A DNA stretch of 64,000 nt from an uncultured Corynebacterium sp. (lineage in GTDB: Bacteria; Actinomycetota; Actinomycetes; Mycobacteriales; Mycobacteriaceae): NCBI GenBank assembly GCA_943914465.1, contig CALUCD010000010.1:1-64000 (forward strand), given 5' to 3'. A program made the translations under genes and the position numbers. Below are positions 23,222-30,851 of the stretch, piece after piece (within the stretch, counting starts at the first letter, position 1; the number at the start of each line of letters is the position of its first letter). The notes below the pieces were generated by a model that had not been told where the DNA came from, searched no databases, and saw nothing but the letters and a program-made list of their open reading frames with translations.

Positions 23222-24079
23222 CTAGCGGCGCGGCTGGTGGTCACGCCTGGCAGTCGCATCGCCCGCGTAATCGGCGCCATCTCGGCAGATGACGCTGTGC
23301 GTGGTACTCGTGGTACTCGTGGTACTCGTGGTCCTCGCGGTTGTCAGCCCTGCGGCACCTGGGTCGAAATCAAGCGGCGCATCGGAGGCTGCAATGACAA
23401 CATTGCCGTATTCTCGGCCTGCCAGCCGCGGTGGCGGCCCGGCGACCGCGGTGAACCTGAAGACTTCGCGTAATCCCGCCAGTTCTGCACGGGTTTCGGG
23501 AAGCCCTGGATGATCGCCCACGTTTGCGACGAAAAGGCCACCGGGCAGGAGCGCTCGGTGGGCAGCGCGATAGAACTCCACAGTGGTCAACGCAGCGGGA
23601 GTGGTTGGGCCAGCAAACACATCCCGAACAATGACGTGAACAGAACCAGAAGGCAAGGCGTGTGTGAAAGCCCGTGCATCTGCGGTCTTGATTTGCACGG
23701 GCGGATCAAACGCCCGGCGCACCAGTTTTGCTAACGCAGCATCGAACTCGACCGCGGTGGTCGGCCCACCCCAGCGGTGGGCGAAAAAGCTCGGGAGGGC
23801 ACATCCGCCGGCCCCCAGGTGCACGCTGGTCAACGCTGACGCGGGCGTGACCGCGTCAGCGGTGCTGCTGGTAAACCCCACAATCCACTGCATGTAGTCA
23901 TAGGTAAGTACTTCCGGTGCTCCGGGAACGACATAGGAGGACGGCACTTTGTTTACCTCCAGGGTGTAGGCACCATCGCGCATCGGGTCGGCGACGATGG
24001 TGGCTTGCCCGGTGTCAATCGGGTATGTGCCGCTGATGCGAGACTTGGTCGAGCGTGGCTTCCGCGGGGGCGTGTGCAT
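23222..24079 (-). CDS. Spermidine-synthase-like methyltransferase-fold protein
   Basis: A 285-residue Rossmann-fold protein of the spermidine synthase-like group widespread in actinobacteria. Visible blocks are SSYVVPGAPEVLTYDYMQWI, VHLGAGGCALPSFFAHRWGG (glycine loop), TAVEFDAALAKLVRRAF, IKTADARAFTHALP and VIVRDVFAGPTTPAALTTVE. The aminopropyl-transfer residue set is not clear, so true polyamine synthesis is doubtful. After about residue 240 the sequence becomes a Thr/Ser-rich tail encoded by a 9-base tandem repeat (23301-23336) and then an Arg/Asp-rich end, which looks unlike the domain and may have been changed by repeat slippage. Confidence 0.8.
   Translation of the reverse strand: MHTPPRKPRSTKSRISGTYPIDTGQATIVADPMRDGAYTLEVNKVPSSYVVPGAPEVLTYDYMQWIVGFTSSTADAVTPASALTSVHLGAGGCALPSFFAHRWGGPTTAVEFDAALAKLVRRAFDPPVQIKTADARAFTHALPSGSVHVIVRDVFAGPTTPAALTTVEFYRAAHRALLPGGLFVANVGDHPGLPETRAELAGLREVFRFTAVAGPPPRLAGREYGNVVIAASDAPLDFDPGAAGLTTARTTSTTSTTSTTHSVICRDGADYAGDATARRDHQPRR
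23301..23336. repeat. 9-bp tandem repeat (gtggtactc x4) inside a gene end
   Basis: Three exact copies of gtggtactc and a fourth with one change (gtggtcctc). On the coding (minus) strand they give a repeated Thr-Thr-Ser. Unit number changes would keep the reading frame. Confidence 0.85.
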
Positions 24080-24136
24080 GCTACCTGCTTACACGGGTTG
24101 CATCGGCAGGCAGAAAAACCGCCAATGACGCAGCGC

Positions 24137-25645
24137 TTATGCGCTCCAGGATTGTGTGCGCTGGAAGAAACAGGCAAGTATGGCGCCGGCGCCGATCACC
24201 GCGCACGGCAGCCAGATGGAATTGCTCATCGCTTGAGCAAATGGCACGTGCAATTCAGCTGGCAGGGCACCTGCGAAGTTGGGTCCATCAACTGCAGTGG
24301 CACCACCCGCGCCAGTGCCACCGCCACCCGCACCACTGCTGAGGTGCTGCTCCAGCTGTGCTGACATCATCGCCGCAATGGCTGCGGAACCGACCACTGC
24401 ACCCATTTGTCGCATGGTGTTGTAGACCGACGAGCCGGAACCGGCCAAGCGGCTCTCAAGGTTACGGGTGGCCACCATTGAAAGAGGTCCCCACATCATC
24501 GAGTTCGCAACGCCGTAGACCACTGAGACCAGGTACATCCAGCTCGGGCTGATGCCGGGCTCGGTGATCACAGCGGCAAACCCCATCGATGCTGCGGCGA
24601 GGGTGAGGCCGACGATGGCGAACGGTTTGGGGTCGTGTGAGTTCGTCAGTTTGCCGATTGCAGGAGAGAGGAATAACGACACCAAACCGGACGGTAAAAC
24701 GAGCAGGGCGGCGTGGGTGGGGGAGTACTCTTGCACGCTTTGGACGTAGATCATCCAAGGGATGATGAAGGTGGACACCGCAAAACCCACGCTGGCGATG
24801 GTGCAGCCGGCAAGCGTGAAGTTACGGTTGGCAAACAGTTCCAATGGGACGAGAGCATCTTTGCCGCGCACTGCTTGCCAATACACAAAACTCGCCATCG
24901 CGAGCGCACCGCCGGTAAGTAAGGCCCACAGTCTCCAGTCCCAGTTGAAGCGCTGCGCCTCTTGGATACCGAAAACGAGACAGAACATGCCGATCGCGCT
25001 AAGGACCACGCCGGTCCAGTCGAAGCTGCGATTTGTTTGCTCCAGCCTCGGTACAAAACGTGCGGCGAGAATCAAACCAAGGATGCCAACAGGCACGTTG
25101 ACGTAGAAGATCCATGGCCACCCCGCGGCGTCAACAAGCAAACCGCCCGCGAGGGGGCCGGTGACGGTGGCAAGACCTGCTGTTGCGCCCCATACCCCCA
25201 TCGCCGCGCCACGAGCCGTCGGTGCGAACGTACGGATCATCACTGACATTGTCTGCGGGGTGACCATCGCGCCGCCGAAGCCTTGGAAGGCGCGGGCAAT
25301 GATGAGGGCCGATACTGAACTTGCTAAGCCGCATGCGAGTGAGGAGGCAGTAAAAAGCGCAAGCCCTAGCAGGTACATCGAGCGCGGGCCGAAGCGATCC
25401 CCCAACCGACCGGTAATCAACAACGGCACTGCGTATGCAAGCAGATACGCGCTGTTGACCCAGATGACTTCGTTATAGGAGGCCTGAAGACCCTCCGTGA
25501 TCGCGGGAATCGCCACCGAAACAATGGTGGAGTCCACGAGAATCATGAAAAACCCCAGCATCATCGCCCACAGGGCAGGCCAAGGTGATCGCGCAGGGGG
25601 ACGTGGGGATGAGGCTGGAGCGTCGATACGCTTGATGCTACTCAA
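24137..25645 (-). CDS. DHA2-family (EmrB/QacA-type) MFS exporter
   Basis: A 502-residue, 14-helix drug:H+ antiporter-2 type transporter. Hallmarks are the first helix with FMILVDSTIVSVAIPAI, LITGRLGDRFGPRSMYLLG (motif A), IIARAFQGFGGAMVTPQTM (motif B), GPLAGGLLVDAAGWPWIFYV (motif C region) and NVPVGILGLIL. I place the start at a TTG (25645) that overlaps the stop of the upstream DUF4185 gene by 8 bases (TTGAGTAG); longer starts would lie inside that gene. The overlap implies translational coupling. The substrate is unknown; drugs, lipids or glycans are all possible. Confidence 0.85.
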   Translation of the reverse strand: MSSIKRIDAPASSPRPPARSPWPALWAMMLGFFMILVDSTIVSVAIPAITEGLQASYNEVIWVNSAYLLAYAVPLLITGRLGDRFGPRSMYLLGLALFTASSLACGLASSVSALIIARAFQGFGGAMVTPQTMSVMIRTFAPTARGAAMGVWGATAGLATVTGPLAGGLLVDAAGWPWIFYVNVPVGILGLILAARFVPRLEQTNRSFDWTGVVLSAIGMFCLVFGIQEAQRFNWDWRLWALLTGGALAMASFVYWQAVRGKDALVPLELFANRNFTLAGCTIASVGFAVSTFIIPWMIYVQSVQEYSPTHAALLVLPSGLVSLFLSPAIGKLTNSHDPKPFAIVGLTLAAASMGFAAVITEPGISPSWMYLVSVVYGVANSMMWGPLSMVATRNLESRLAGSGSSVYNTMRQMGAVVGSAAIAAMMSAQLEQHLSSGAGGGGTGAGGATAVDGPNFAGALPAELHVPFAQAMSNSIWLPCAVIGAGAILACFFQRTQSWSA

Positions 25646-27128
25646 ACGGCAACGTCGCGCGCAGCTCAGCCGGGAGCAGCGGACGAAGTAGCGGCCAAGA
25701 CAGCGCAGTAAGGCCACCGGCCGCCAGAAGAATGCCGACGATGTACCCAGCCGTGCCGCCTGGCGACGCTGGCTCGGACGACAACGTCAGCGTTGTGGGC
25801 TTTTGTTCGATGAGATCTTGCTCTGCGGTCATGTCTGGCGTGACCGCCGGGTTATTCAGTTCGCGTACTGTCACATCCTGCTCACGTTCGGTGGCAGGGG
25901 AGTCAATGCCGAAGAATGTATCGAGCCCCTTGACGTTGAACTGTGTCGCCATGTAGCGGCTGTTGTCGGCGGTGTTCCACTGGGAGACCACAATATCCAT
26001 GTTTCCGATGCGTGAGCCCGGAACAATGTATCCACCATACGGCTGCGACCAGTTCAGCGGAGTCTGCTTCTCACCCCAGCTGCCGTGTTTGGCCACAACC
26101 GCGGTTGGCACATCGTCCCAGTCGCGGGCGATGTCCTCGGCGATTCGTACCTCAATCTGCAAGGTTTCCTCGTTGAACAAGACGAGCACCCAGTGGCCGT
26201 CAATGTAGCGGAGATTCATCTCGCCAGCCTTCACGCCGTCTTCAAGAATCGGGGTGCCGCTGTCGCCCCACTGGCCAGTAGTCGGGTCGAACAACTGCCA
26301 CTGAGAGCGATCGCCCATATCCTCCTCGGTGAAGCGGGAAAGGTAAACCGGATTTGAACGATCGAAGGAGGTGGAGACCACGTAGATGTAACCGTCTGGA
26401 CCTTTCTCCCATGAGATCAGCTCGCCCATGTGGTCCATGTACGTCGCGTTCGTACGGCCCACCGATTCCCAGCGCTGGCCACCATCGGTTGAGCGCCAGA
26501 TCTGGGTACCGGTCACGTCACCCAGCGTGCGGTTCCACATCCCCTGCAAGTAGAGGGTCCCATCAATGTTGATGACGTCAGAGGGAATGAGCGTCAGCTG
26601 GTCTTCGCGCAGGTAGCCGATCGTTTGCTTCACGCGATTGCCACGGTTAAGCGGGCGGAGGATGCGCAGAAAACCGTTCTCATCGACGGTTGCCACCACA
26701 CCAACCGGGCTCATCCACTCGCCCTGGCCGAAGCCTTCGCCCGAAAACGAATCGCCGAAGAGCATCGCGAACTCGCCGTTGCCGAGCGGAGCCATTGTTC
26801 CCAAATCCCCGGCGCCGAGACCTACGTGCTTTGAGTGGGGTCCGAGCACGTCACCCATGACCTGGATGACGGTGCCATCGGGCATGGTGTACGGCTCCGA
26901 CGCTGCCTTCTGTGGTGGGGTGGCCTCTGAGTTATCCACTCGGGATGAATCGGAGGATTCAGACAAGCCTGACGAGCTCGAAGACCCGGGAACCGCTGCG
27001 CTTGAGCTTTCATTCATGGGGCTCGATTGTGCCAGCGCAGGTGGAATAACAACGAGCGACGAGGTGACGATCGCGGCGGAAGCAGCGGCAGCAGCGCGCG
27101 ATGGCGTGCGGTAGAGAACGCGAAACAT
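25638..27128 (-). CDS. DUF4185 / GH183-type secreted, membrane-anchored protein (putative endo-D-arabinanase)
   Basis: A 496-residue protein: signal peptide (about 1-34, SLVVIPPALAQ), a 45-residue Ser-rich acidic linker, a five-blade-like DUF4185 domain (about 80-415: VLGPHSKHVGLGAGDLGTMA, FAMLFGDSFSGEGFG, GELISWEKGPDGYIYVVST), a second linker, and one C-terminal helix (GYIVGILLAAGGLTALSW) before a short tail. DUF4185 proteins from mycobacteria and corynebacteria were shown to be endo-D-arabinanases and are classed as GH183, so this may trim arabinan of arabinogalactan or lipoarabinomannan outside the membrane. The gene overlaps a DHA2 exporter. Enzyme identity for this copy is inferred. Confidence 0.85.
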   Translation of the reverse strand: MFRVLYRTPSRAAAAASAAIVTSSLVVIPPALAQSSPMNESSSAAVPGSSSSSGLSESSDSSRVDNSEATPPQKAASEPYTMPDGTVIQVMGDVLGPHSKHVGLGAGDLGTMAPLGNGEFAMLFGDSFSGEGFGQGEWMSPVGVVATVDENGFLRILRPLNRGNRVKQTIGYLREDQLTLIPSDVINIDGTLYLQGMWNRTLGDVTGTQIWRSTDGGQRWESVGRTNATYMDHMGELISWEKGPDGYIYVVSTSFDRSNPVYLSRFTEEDMGDRSQWQLFDPTTGQWGDSGTPILEDGVKAGEMNLRYIDGHWVLVLFNEETLQIEVRIAEDIARDWDDVPTAVVAKHGSWGEKQTPLNWSQPYGGYIVPGSRIGNMDIVVSQWNTADNSRYMATQFNVKGLDTFFGIDSPATEREQDVTVRELNNPAVTPDMTAEQDLIEQKPTTLTLSSEPASPGGTAGYIVGILLAAGGLTALSWPLLRPLLPAELRATLPFE

Positions 27129-27272
27129 TATTTAGGCTTTCAGAGCAGGAGGAATAAGAGAAATAAGCATTCGCTTGTATAAAAGCATTACTACTGTAAC
27201 AAAGGCTCCTACTCCGGGTGCGCCCACGTTGGGTTGCGTACGCTTCGTGCACAACCGCCCACACAGGCATGA

Positions 27273-27307
27273 ACCCCTGGGGTGCGCAGCATGTGCACCC
27301 CAGGGGT
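27273..27307. terminator. Strong hairpin after the cupin gene
   Basis: acccctggggtgc and gcaccccaggggt form a perfect 13-bp stem with a 9-base loop, about 30 bases beyond the cupin stop and 145 before the DUF4185 start. No T-run follows on either strand. Terminator for the cupin gene is the simplest reading. Confidence 0.6.
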
Positions 27308-27333
27308 AGGTGGGCTGGACGCCCCTTAGCGCT

Positions 27334-27756
27334 CTAAGCGCCGTCGGTTTCCTGCGGATCGTTGTCGGCGTCTGCCTTGGTCTCGTGGCGCGTGCCGGGT
27401 TCGTGCTCTGGCGGTGCGTAGATGGAGTACAGCTTGGCTGGCTCGTCACCTTCGTTGACGAAGTTATGCCATTTGCCGGAAGGAACAAAGGCAGCCCAAT
27501 CGGCGTGAATGACTTCGTCGATGTCCAGGTTGTCTTCGCTTTCGCCCAACTGCGCGCGCAGTGAGCCAGACTCAAGGCGCAGGAACTGGTCGTGGCCCTC
27601 GTGGATTTCCGCGCCGATTTCGCCGCCGGGCGGAATGGTCATCACGGTTAGCTGCAGGTTTTCGCCTGTCCACAACGTGTCCCGGAACGCGTCATTCTTA
27701 AGAGTCGCTTCCTCAATGTTGACAACGTATGGTTTCGGTCCGCGGTCATTGCTCAT
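27334..27756 (-). CDS. Cupin-domain protein
   Basis: A 140-residue single-cupin protein. The metal-site motif is in GGEIGAEIHEGHDQFLRLES (G-x5-H-x-H-like with Glu), and the second half has VPSGKWHNFVNEGDEPAKLY (P-G-x2-H-x2-N). The ends are hydrophilic, with an acidic tail (KADADNDPQETDG). Many such small cupins are annotated as mannose-6-phosphate isomerase-like, but no pathway partner is near, so the role is open. The ATG at 27756 has AAAGGAGA about 11 bases upstream. It is flanked by two strong hairpins, so it is probably a single-gene transcript. Confidence 0.85.
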   Translation of the reverse strand: MSNDRGPKPYVVNIEEATLKNDAFRDTLWTGENLQLTVMTIPPGGEIGAEIHEGHDQFLRLESGSLRAQLGESEDNLDIDEVIHADWAAFVPSGKWHNFVNEGDEPAKLYSIYAPPEHEPGTRHETKADADNDPQETDGA

Positions 27757-27806
27757 GCTGCGGTTGCTCTCCTTTAGATCTTGCAAACTCGTACACGGAC
27801 GAGCCT

Positions 27807-27836
27807 AGCGATAAACGGCAGGCACCGTTTATCGCT
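27807..27836. terminator. Perfect 12-bp hairpin after the 27847 gene
   Basis: agcgataaacgg and ccgtttatcgct pair perfectly around a 6-base loop, 10 bases beyond the stop of the minus-strand gene at 27847. It likely ends that transcript and lies just upstream of the cupin gene. Confidence 0.65.
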
Positions 27837-27846
27837 GATCAGAGCT

Positions 27847-29058
27847 TTATCGGCGGTGCCGCCCGCCCTCTTCATCCGTCATCGCTTGCATGCGTGCTTG
27901 CCTGCGCAAGCGCACTTTCTCAACCTCTGAAAGCCCAGTCAGATCGGGTGGCGTCATTGCCGCCGGGGCGTGCTGCTCCCCGCGTCCAGCTTCAAGCAAC
28001 GCCGGTGCTGAAGCTGGTGTGGATTCACCCGTGACGTGCGGCACGGCGGCGAACGTCGCCGTTTCCGGGCGCGGTGTGGGCACCGGCTCGATCGGACCAG
28101 TCACCTCCGCTGCGGATGCGTTGTCCTCGCTCGCTTCGGCCTCGCCATCGATGCTGCTCGCAAGCGTCACGTGGCGAGCGGCCTCCCCGGGTTGCGGTGT
28201 GTCGCCCGGGTCGGCGGCGTAGTCGTGCTCAACGGTCACCCCCCAGGTACCGTCGGGGAATTCAATGAGTGACCATGGCGCGGCTGACCCCTGCTCTTGC
28301 TGATGGTGTGGCTGCGGGCGTTGGTGCCCGTCAGGGACCTTCAAGCCCGGAACTTGGCCGATGCCCTCATCCGGCCCGGCGACGTTGAGAGCTGCGAGCC
28401 CATCGAGCAGCACAACGCGGGCATAGACTGCGCCATTGTCGGCCTCATCTGTTTCTGCGGCGGCGGCGAGAAACCCACCGAGGGTCTCGTTATCCCGCGA
28501 ATCAAATCCGCCGAGCACCTTGGCCCCAAGTGTGGCGGCGACATGCTCGCCGATTCGGTGCAGAGCGACAAACCATTGCCCAGGCGAGCGCGCAGCCAGC
28601 TCTTCAGCGGTGAACTCGCCCTTGGCGGTATCAACCACCATCATGTCCCCAGGAGGGAGCACAAGCGCGTTTGCTGGTGCGTCATTGCGTGGCACAGCGA
28701 GCTCTGGCGGCGGCAACACGACCGACAGTTCGAAGCGGCCCGTAGATTCTTCCAACTTCACTTCAGCGACCGTGACCGGCATTAATAGTGATGCGTCAAC
28801 CCGCATCACGTCGGCGAAGCGGTCACGATGTTGTGAAGCGATCTCTCCTAGCACCGGTCCTTGCCCCCCGCCGGTGCTCAGGCGCCGTACCCGCCACGAA
28901 CCAGTGAGCGGGTTTGGCTGCAGCAGCACATCGATGAACGCGCTGCCGCGTAAATCTGCAAAATCGGTAAACAGGGCTGCCTGTACGACGTGCTCGACAG
29001 GAATCTCCTCACCCTGCCCCCAGACGGAGGGTGCCAGCGGATATAAACGCGGGCCCAT
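27847..29058 (-). CDS. Unrecognised 403-residue protein
   Basis: I do not recognise a family. The first 230 residues look like a folded domain (MGPRLYPLAPSVWGQGEEIP; FTDFADLRGSAFIDVLLQPN; SPGQWFVALHRIGEHVAATL). Residues about 230-370 are low-complexity, Pro/Glu/Ala-rich and probably disordered, with an embedded LIEFPDGTWGVTVEHDY. The C-terminus is a basic helix (LSEVEKVRLRRQARMQAM). No signal peptide or membrane segment is seen. AAGGAGG lies 4 bases before the ATG, an ideal ribosome-binding site. The gene is followed by a strong hairpin and is 60 bases downstream of the DUF808 gene, so the two may share a transcript. Confidence 0.75.
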   Translation of the reverse strand: MGPRLYPLAPSVWGQGEEIPVEHVVQAALFTDFADLRGSAFIDVLLQPNPLTGSWRVRRLSTGGGQGPVLGEIASQHRDRFADVMRVDASLLMPVTVAEVKLEESTGRFELSVVLPPPELAVPRNDAPANALVLPPGDMMVVDTAKGEFTAEELAARSPGQWFVALHRIGEHVAATLGAKVLGGFDSRDNETLGGFLAAAAETDEADNGAVYARVVLLDGLAALNVAGPDEGIGQVPGLKVPDGHQRPQPHHQQEQGSAAPWSLIEFPDGTWGVTVEHDYAADPGDTPQPGEAARHVTLASSIDGEAEASEDNASAAEVTGPIEPVPTPRPETATFAAVPHVTGESTPASAPALLEAGRGEQHAPAAMTPPDLTGLSEVEKVRLRRQARMQAMTDEEGGRHRR

Positions 29059-29117
29059 CCTGCCTCCTTCTCGAAATAGCTTGATTGATCTTCAGCTCGG
29101 GAGTAGACCAGCTAATT

Positions 29118-30047
29118 CTACGCAGAGGCGGGTGCCGGTGTGGAAATTTTCTTCACCAACTGCACGATGGCGAGGATGGCAAACCCGGTTATCAGCCCGA
29201 AGACAAGGGAGACGCCGGTATCGACGAGCCATCCGGCGAAACCACCGCCGACTGCCTCCACGCCGCGCTCGATCACATCGTGGGGCCAGTGCCAACCGAT
29301 CACCTCGTGCAATCCCCGGACGATGAGGTGGCCACCGACCCACAACATCGCAATGGTGCCGACGATCCCAATTGCACTTAGCACGTATGGCATGCCTTTG
29401 ACCAAGATCCGACCGGTGTTCGGGGCGTTGCCACGAGCGATCATGGCGCGCCCGATGTCGTCGATTTTCACGAGCAGCCCCACCGCACCGTAGACCGCAA
29501 TGGTGATGAAGATACCGACGGCGATCAAGACTGCTGCTTCCATCCACAGTGGCTGATCAGCGACTTCATCGAGCGCAATGATCATAATCTCGGCACTCAA
29601 AATGAGGTCGGTGGTGATCGCGCTTTTGACGAGGGAATCTTCGTCCTGCGGGGTCTTGTTCACCGCCTGCTGTTCGTCGGCGTGCGTATCGGAGGTCAGT
29701 TTGTGGGCGATTTTCTCGGCGCCTTCAAAGCAGAGGTATCCTCCGCCGAGCATCAGAAGCGGCACCAAAGCCCACGGCGCAAGCGCATTCAGCAGCAGTG
29801 CAATGGGCAAAATGATGACCAGCTTGTTGCGCAGCGAGCCTTTGGCAATCCGCCAGATCATCGGCAGCTCACGGGCGGGGGTGACGTCGGAGACGTACTG
29901 CGGGGTCACAGCAGCGTCATCGATCACAACGCCAGCGGCCTTCGCCGACGTTTTCGCGGTCAGTGCTGCAACGTCATCGACCGATGACGCTGCGGTGCGG
30001 GCGATCAACGCGACGTCATCCAGCAGTGCTAGCAAACCACCGGCCAT
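29118..30047 (-). CDS. DUF808 family membrane protein (YedI-like)
   Basis: A 309-residue inner-membrane protein of the DUF808 family. The diagnostic start is MAGGLLALLDDVALIARTAA with DDVAALTAKTSAKAAGVVID and DDAAVTPQYV. Membrane segments follow: LVIILPIALLLNALAPWALV, AAVLIAVGIFITIAVYGAVG, YVLSAIGIVGTIAMLWVGGH and a C-terminal SLVFGLITGFAILAIVQLV. The ATG at 30047 has AAAGGAA 6 bases upstream; an upstream GTG is not needed. The family is widespread and of unknown role, often proposed as a transporter. It diverges from the thiamine transporter. Confidence 0.9.
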   Translation of the reverse strand: MAGGLLALLDDVALIARTAASSVDDVAALTAKTSAKAAGVVIDDAAVTPQYVSDVTPARELPMIWRIAKGSLRNKLVIILPIALLLNALAPWALVPLLMLGGGYLCFEGAEKIAHKLTSDTHADEQQAVNKTPQDEDSLVKSAITTDLILSAEIMIIALDEVADQPLWMEAAVLIAVGIFITIAVYGAVGLLVKIDDIGRAMIARGNAPNTGRILVKGMPYVLSAIGIVGTIAMLWVGGHLIVRGLHEVIGWHWPHDVIERGVEAVGGGFAGWLVDTGVSLVFGLITGFAILAIVQLVKKISTPAPASA

Positions 30048-30138
30048 ACCGGGTTCCTTTCCATCTGATCCTTCTGGGACGAGGCTCGAAATTACCACCC
30101 CGACTCAACGCGTGTGCACAGCTTGGTATGCCCTGGGC

Positions 30139-30144
30139 TAGTAT
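30139..30144 (+). promoter_or_regulatory. Candidate -10 box upstream of the TPP riboswitch
   Basis: TAGTAT lies about 20 bases before the riboswitch, the right place for the ykoEDC promoter. No clear -35 is visible at 17 bases. Confidence 0.4.
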
Positions 30145-30164
30145 CTAGGCGACTATCTAAGCAG

Positions 30165-30260
30165 CCTCACCCACGGGTGCCTGGTCGAACTGCCGGGCTG
30201 AGACGCCACATCAAGGCGAACCGTCGAACCTGATCCGGGTCATGCCGGCGATAGGAAGGA
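30165..30260 (+). promoter_or_regulatory. TPP (thi-box) riboswitch
   Basis: The conserved TPP aptamer elements appear in order: cacgggtgcc (from 30172), gggctgaga (30195-30203 region) for the pyrimidine sensor, and gaacctgatccgggt then catgccggcg for the thi-box. The closing strand merges into AGGAAGGA (30253-30260), which is the ribosome-binding site of ykoE, 6 bases before its ATG. No T-run terminator follows, so control by hiding the ribosome-binding site when TPP is bound is the likely mode. Confidence 0.95.
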
Positions 30261-30266
30261 ATGCAG

Positions 30267-30851
30267 ATGGAAAAACACTGGCGCGTTATCGACATTGTCA
30301 CCGCCGCGGTCCTTGGAGTTGCCTGCGGTTTAATCTTTTGGGTCTGGAACGGGCTGGGGTACGCAGGCTTTAAAGCGTTCGACGCCTTGACTCCCGGCCT
30401 CGGTGGGTTGTTCACCGGGATTTGGTTTTTGGGCGGCACGCTTGGTGGGCTGATTATTCGCAAGCCGGGTGCAGCATTGTTCGTCGAGGTGTTGGCTGCG
30501 TCGATTTCAGCGGTCCTGGGCAGTCAGTGGGGGATTGAAACGCTGTACTCGGGGCTTGCTCAAGGCTTGGGAGCGGAGCTTATATTTCTCGCGTTTGCGT
30601 ATCGACGTTTCGGCCTCACTGTCTCCATCCTTTCCGGAATGGGAGCAGCCGTCGGGGCTTTCATTCTTGAGCTGTTCACCTCAGCGAATCTGGCGATGAG
30701 CCTTGCCTTCAACATCATCTACCTGTCCACCATGCTTGTCTCAGGAGCGGTGCTTGCCGGTGTGCTTGGCTTCTACCTCGTTAAGGCGCTAGCTGGCACT
30801 GGCGCTCTGGACCGATTTGGTGCCGGCCGGGAGCGTCACACGGCCGCGTGA
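30267..30851 (+). CDS. ykoE: Thiamine-type ECF transporter S component YkoE
   Basis: A 194-residue membrane protein, the substrate-binding subunit of the YkoEDC ECF transporter for thiamine or its hydroxymethylpyrimidine precursor. Five to six helices are visible: IVTAAVLGVACGLIFWVWNG, GGLFTGIWFLGGTLGGLIIR, FVEVLAASISAVLGSQWGIE, LAQGLGAELIFLAFAYRRFG and a C-terminal pair. The E-LIFLAF block is typical. I use the ATG at 30267, six bases after the AGGAAGGA site; the ATG at 30261 touches that site and cannot be used well. It is first in the TPP-controlled operon and overlaps ykoD. Confidence 0.9.
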   Translation: MEKHWRVIDIVTAAVLGVACGLIFWVWNGLGYAGFKAFDALTPGLGGLFTGIWFLGGTLGGLIIRKPGAALFVEVLAASISAVLGSQWGIETLYSGLAQGLGAELIFLAFAYRRFGLTVSILSGMGAAVGAFILELFTSANLAMSLAFNIIYLSTMLVSGAVLAGVLGFYLVKALAGTGALDRFGAGRERHTAA

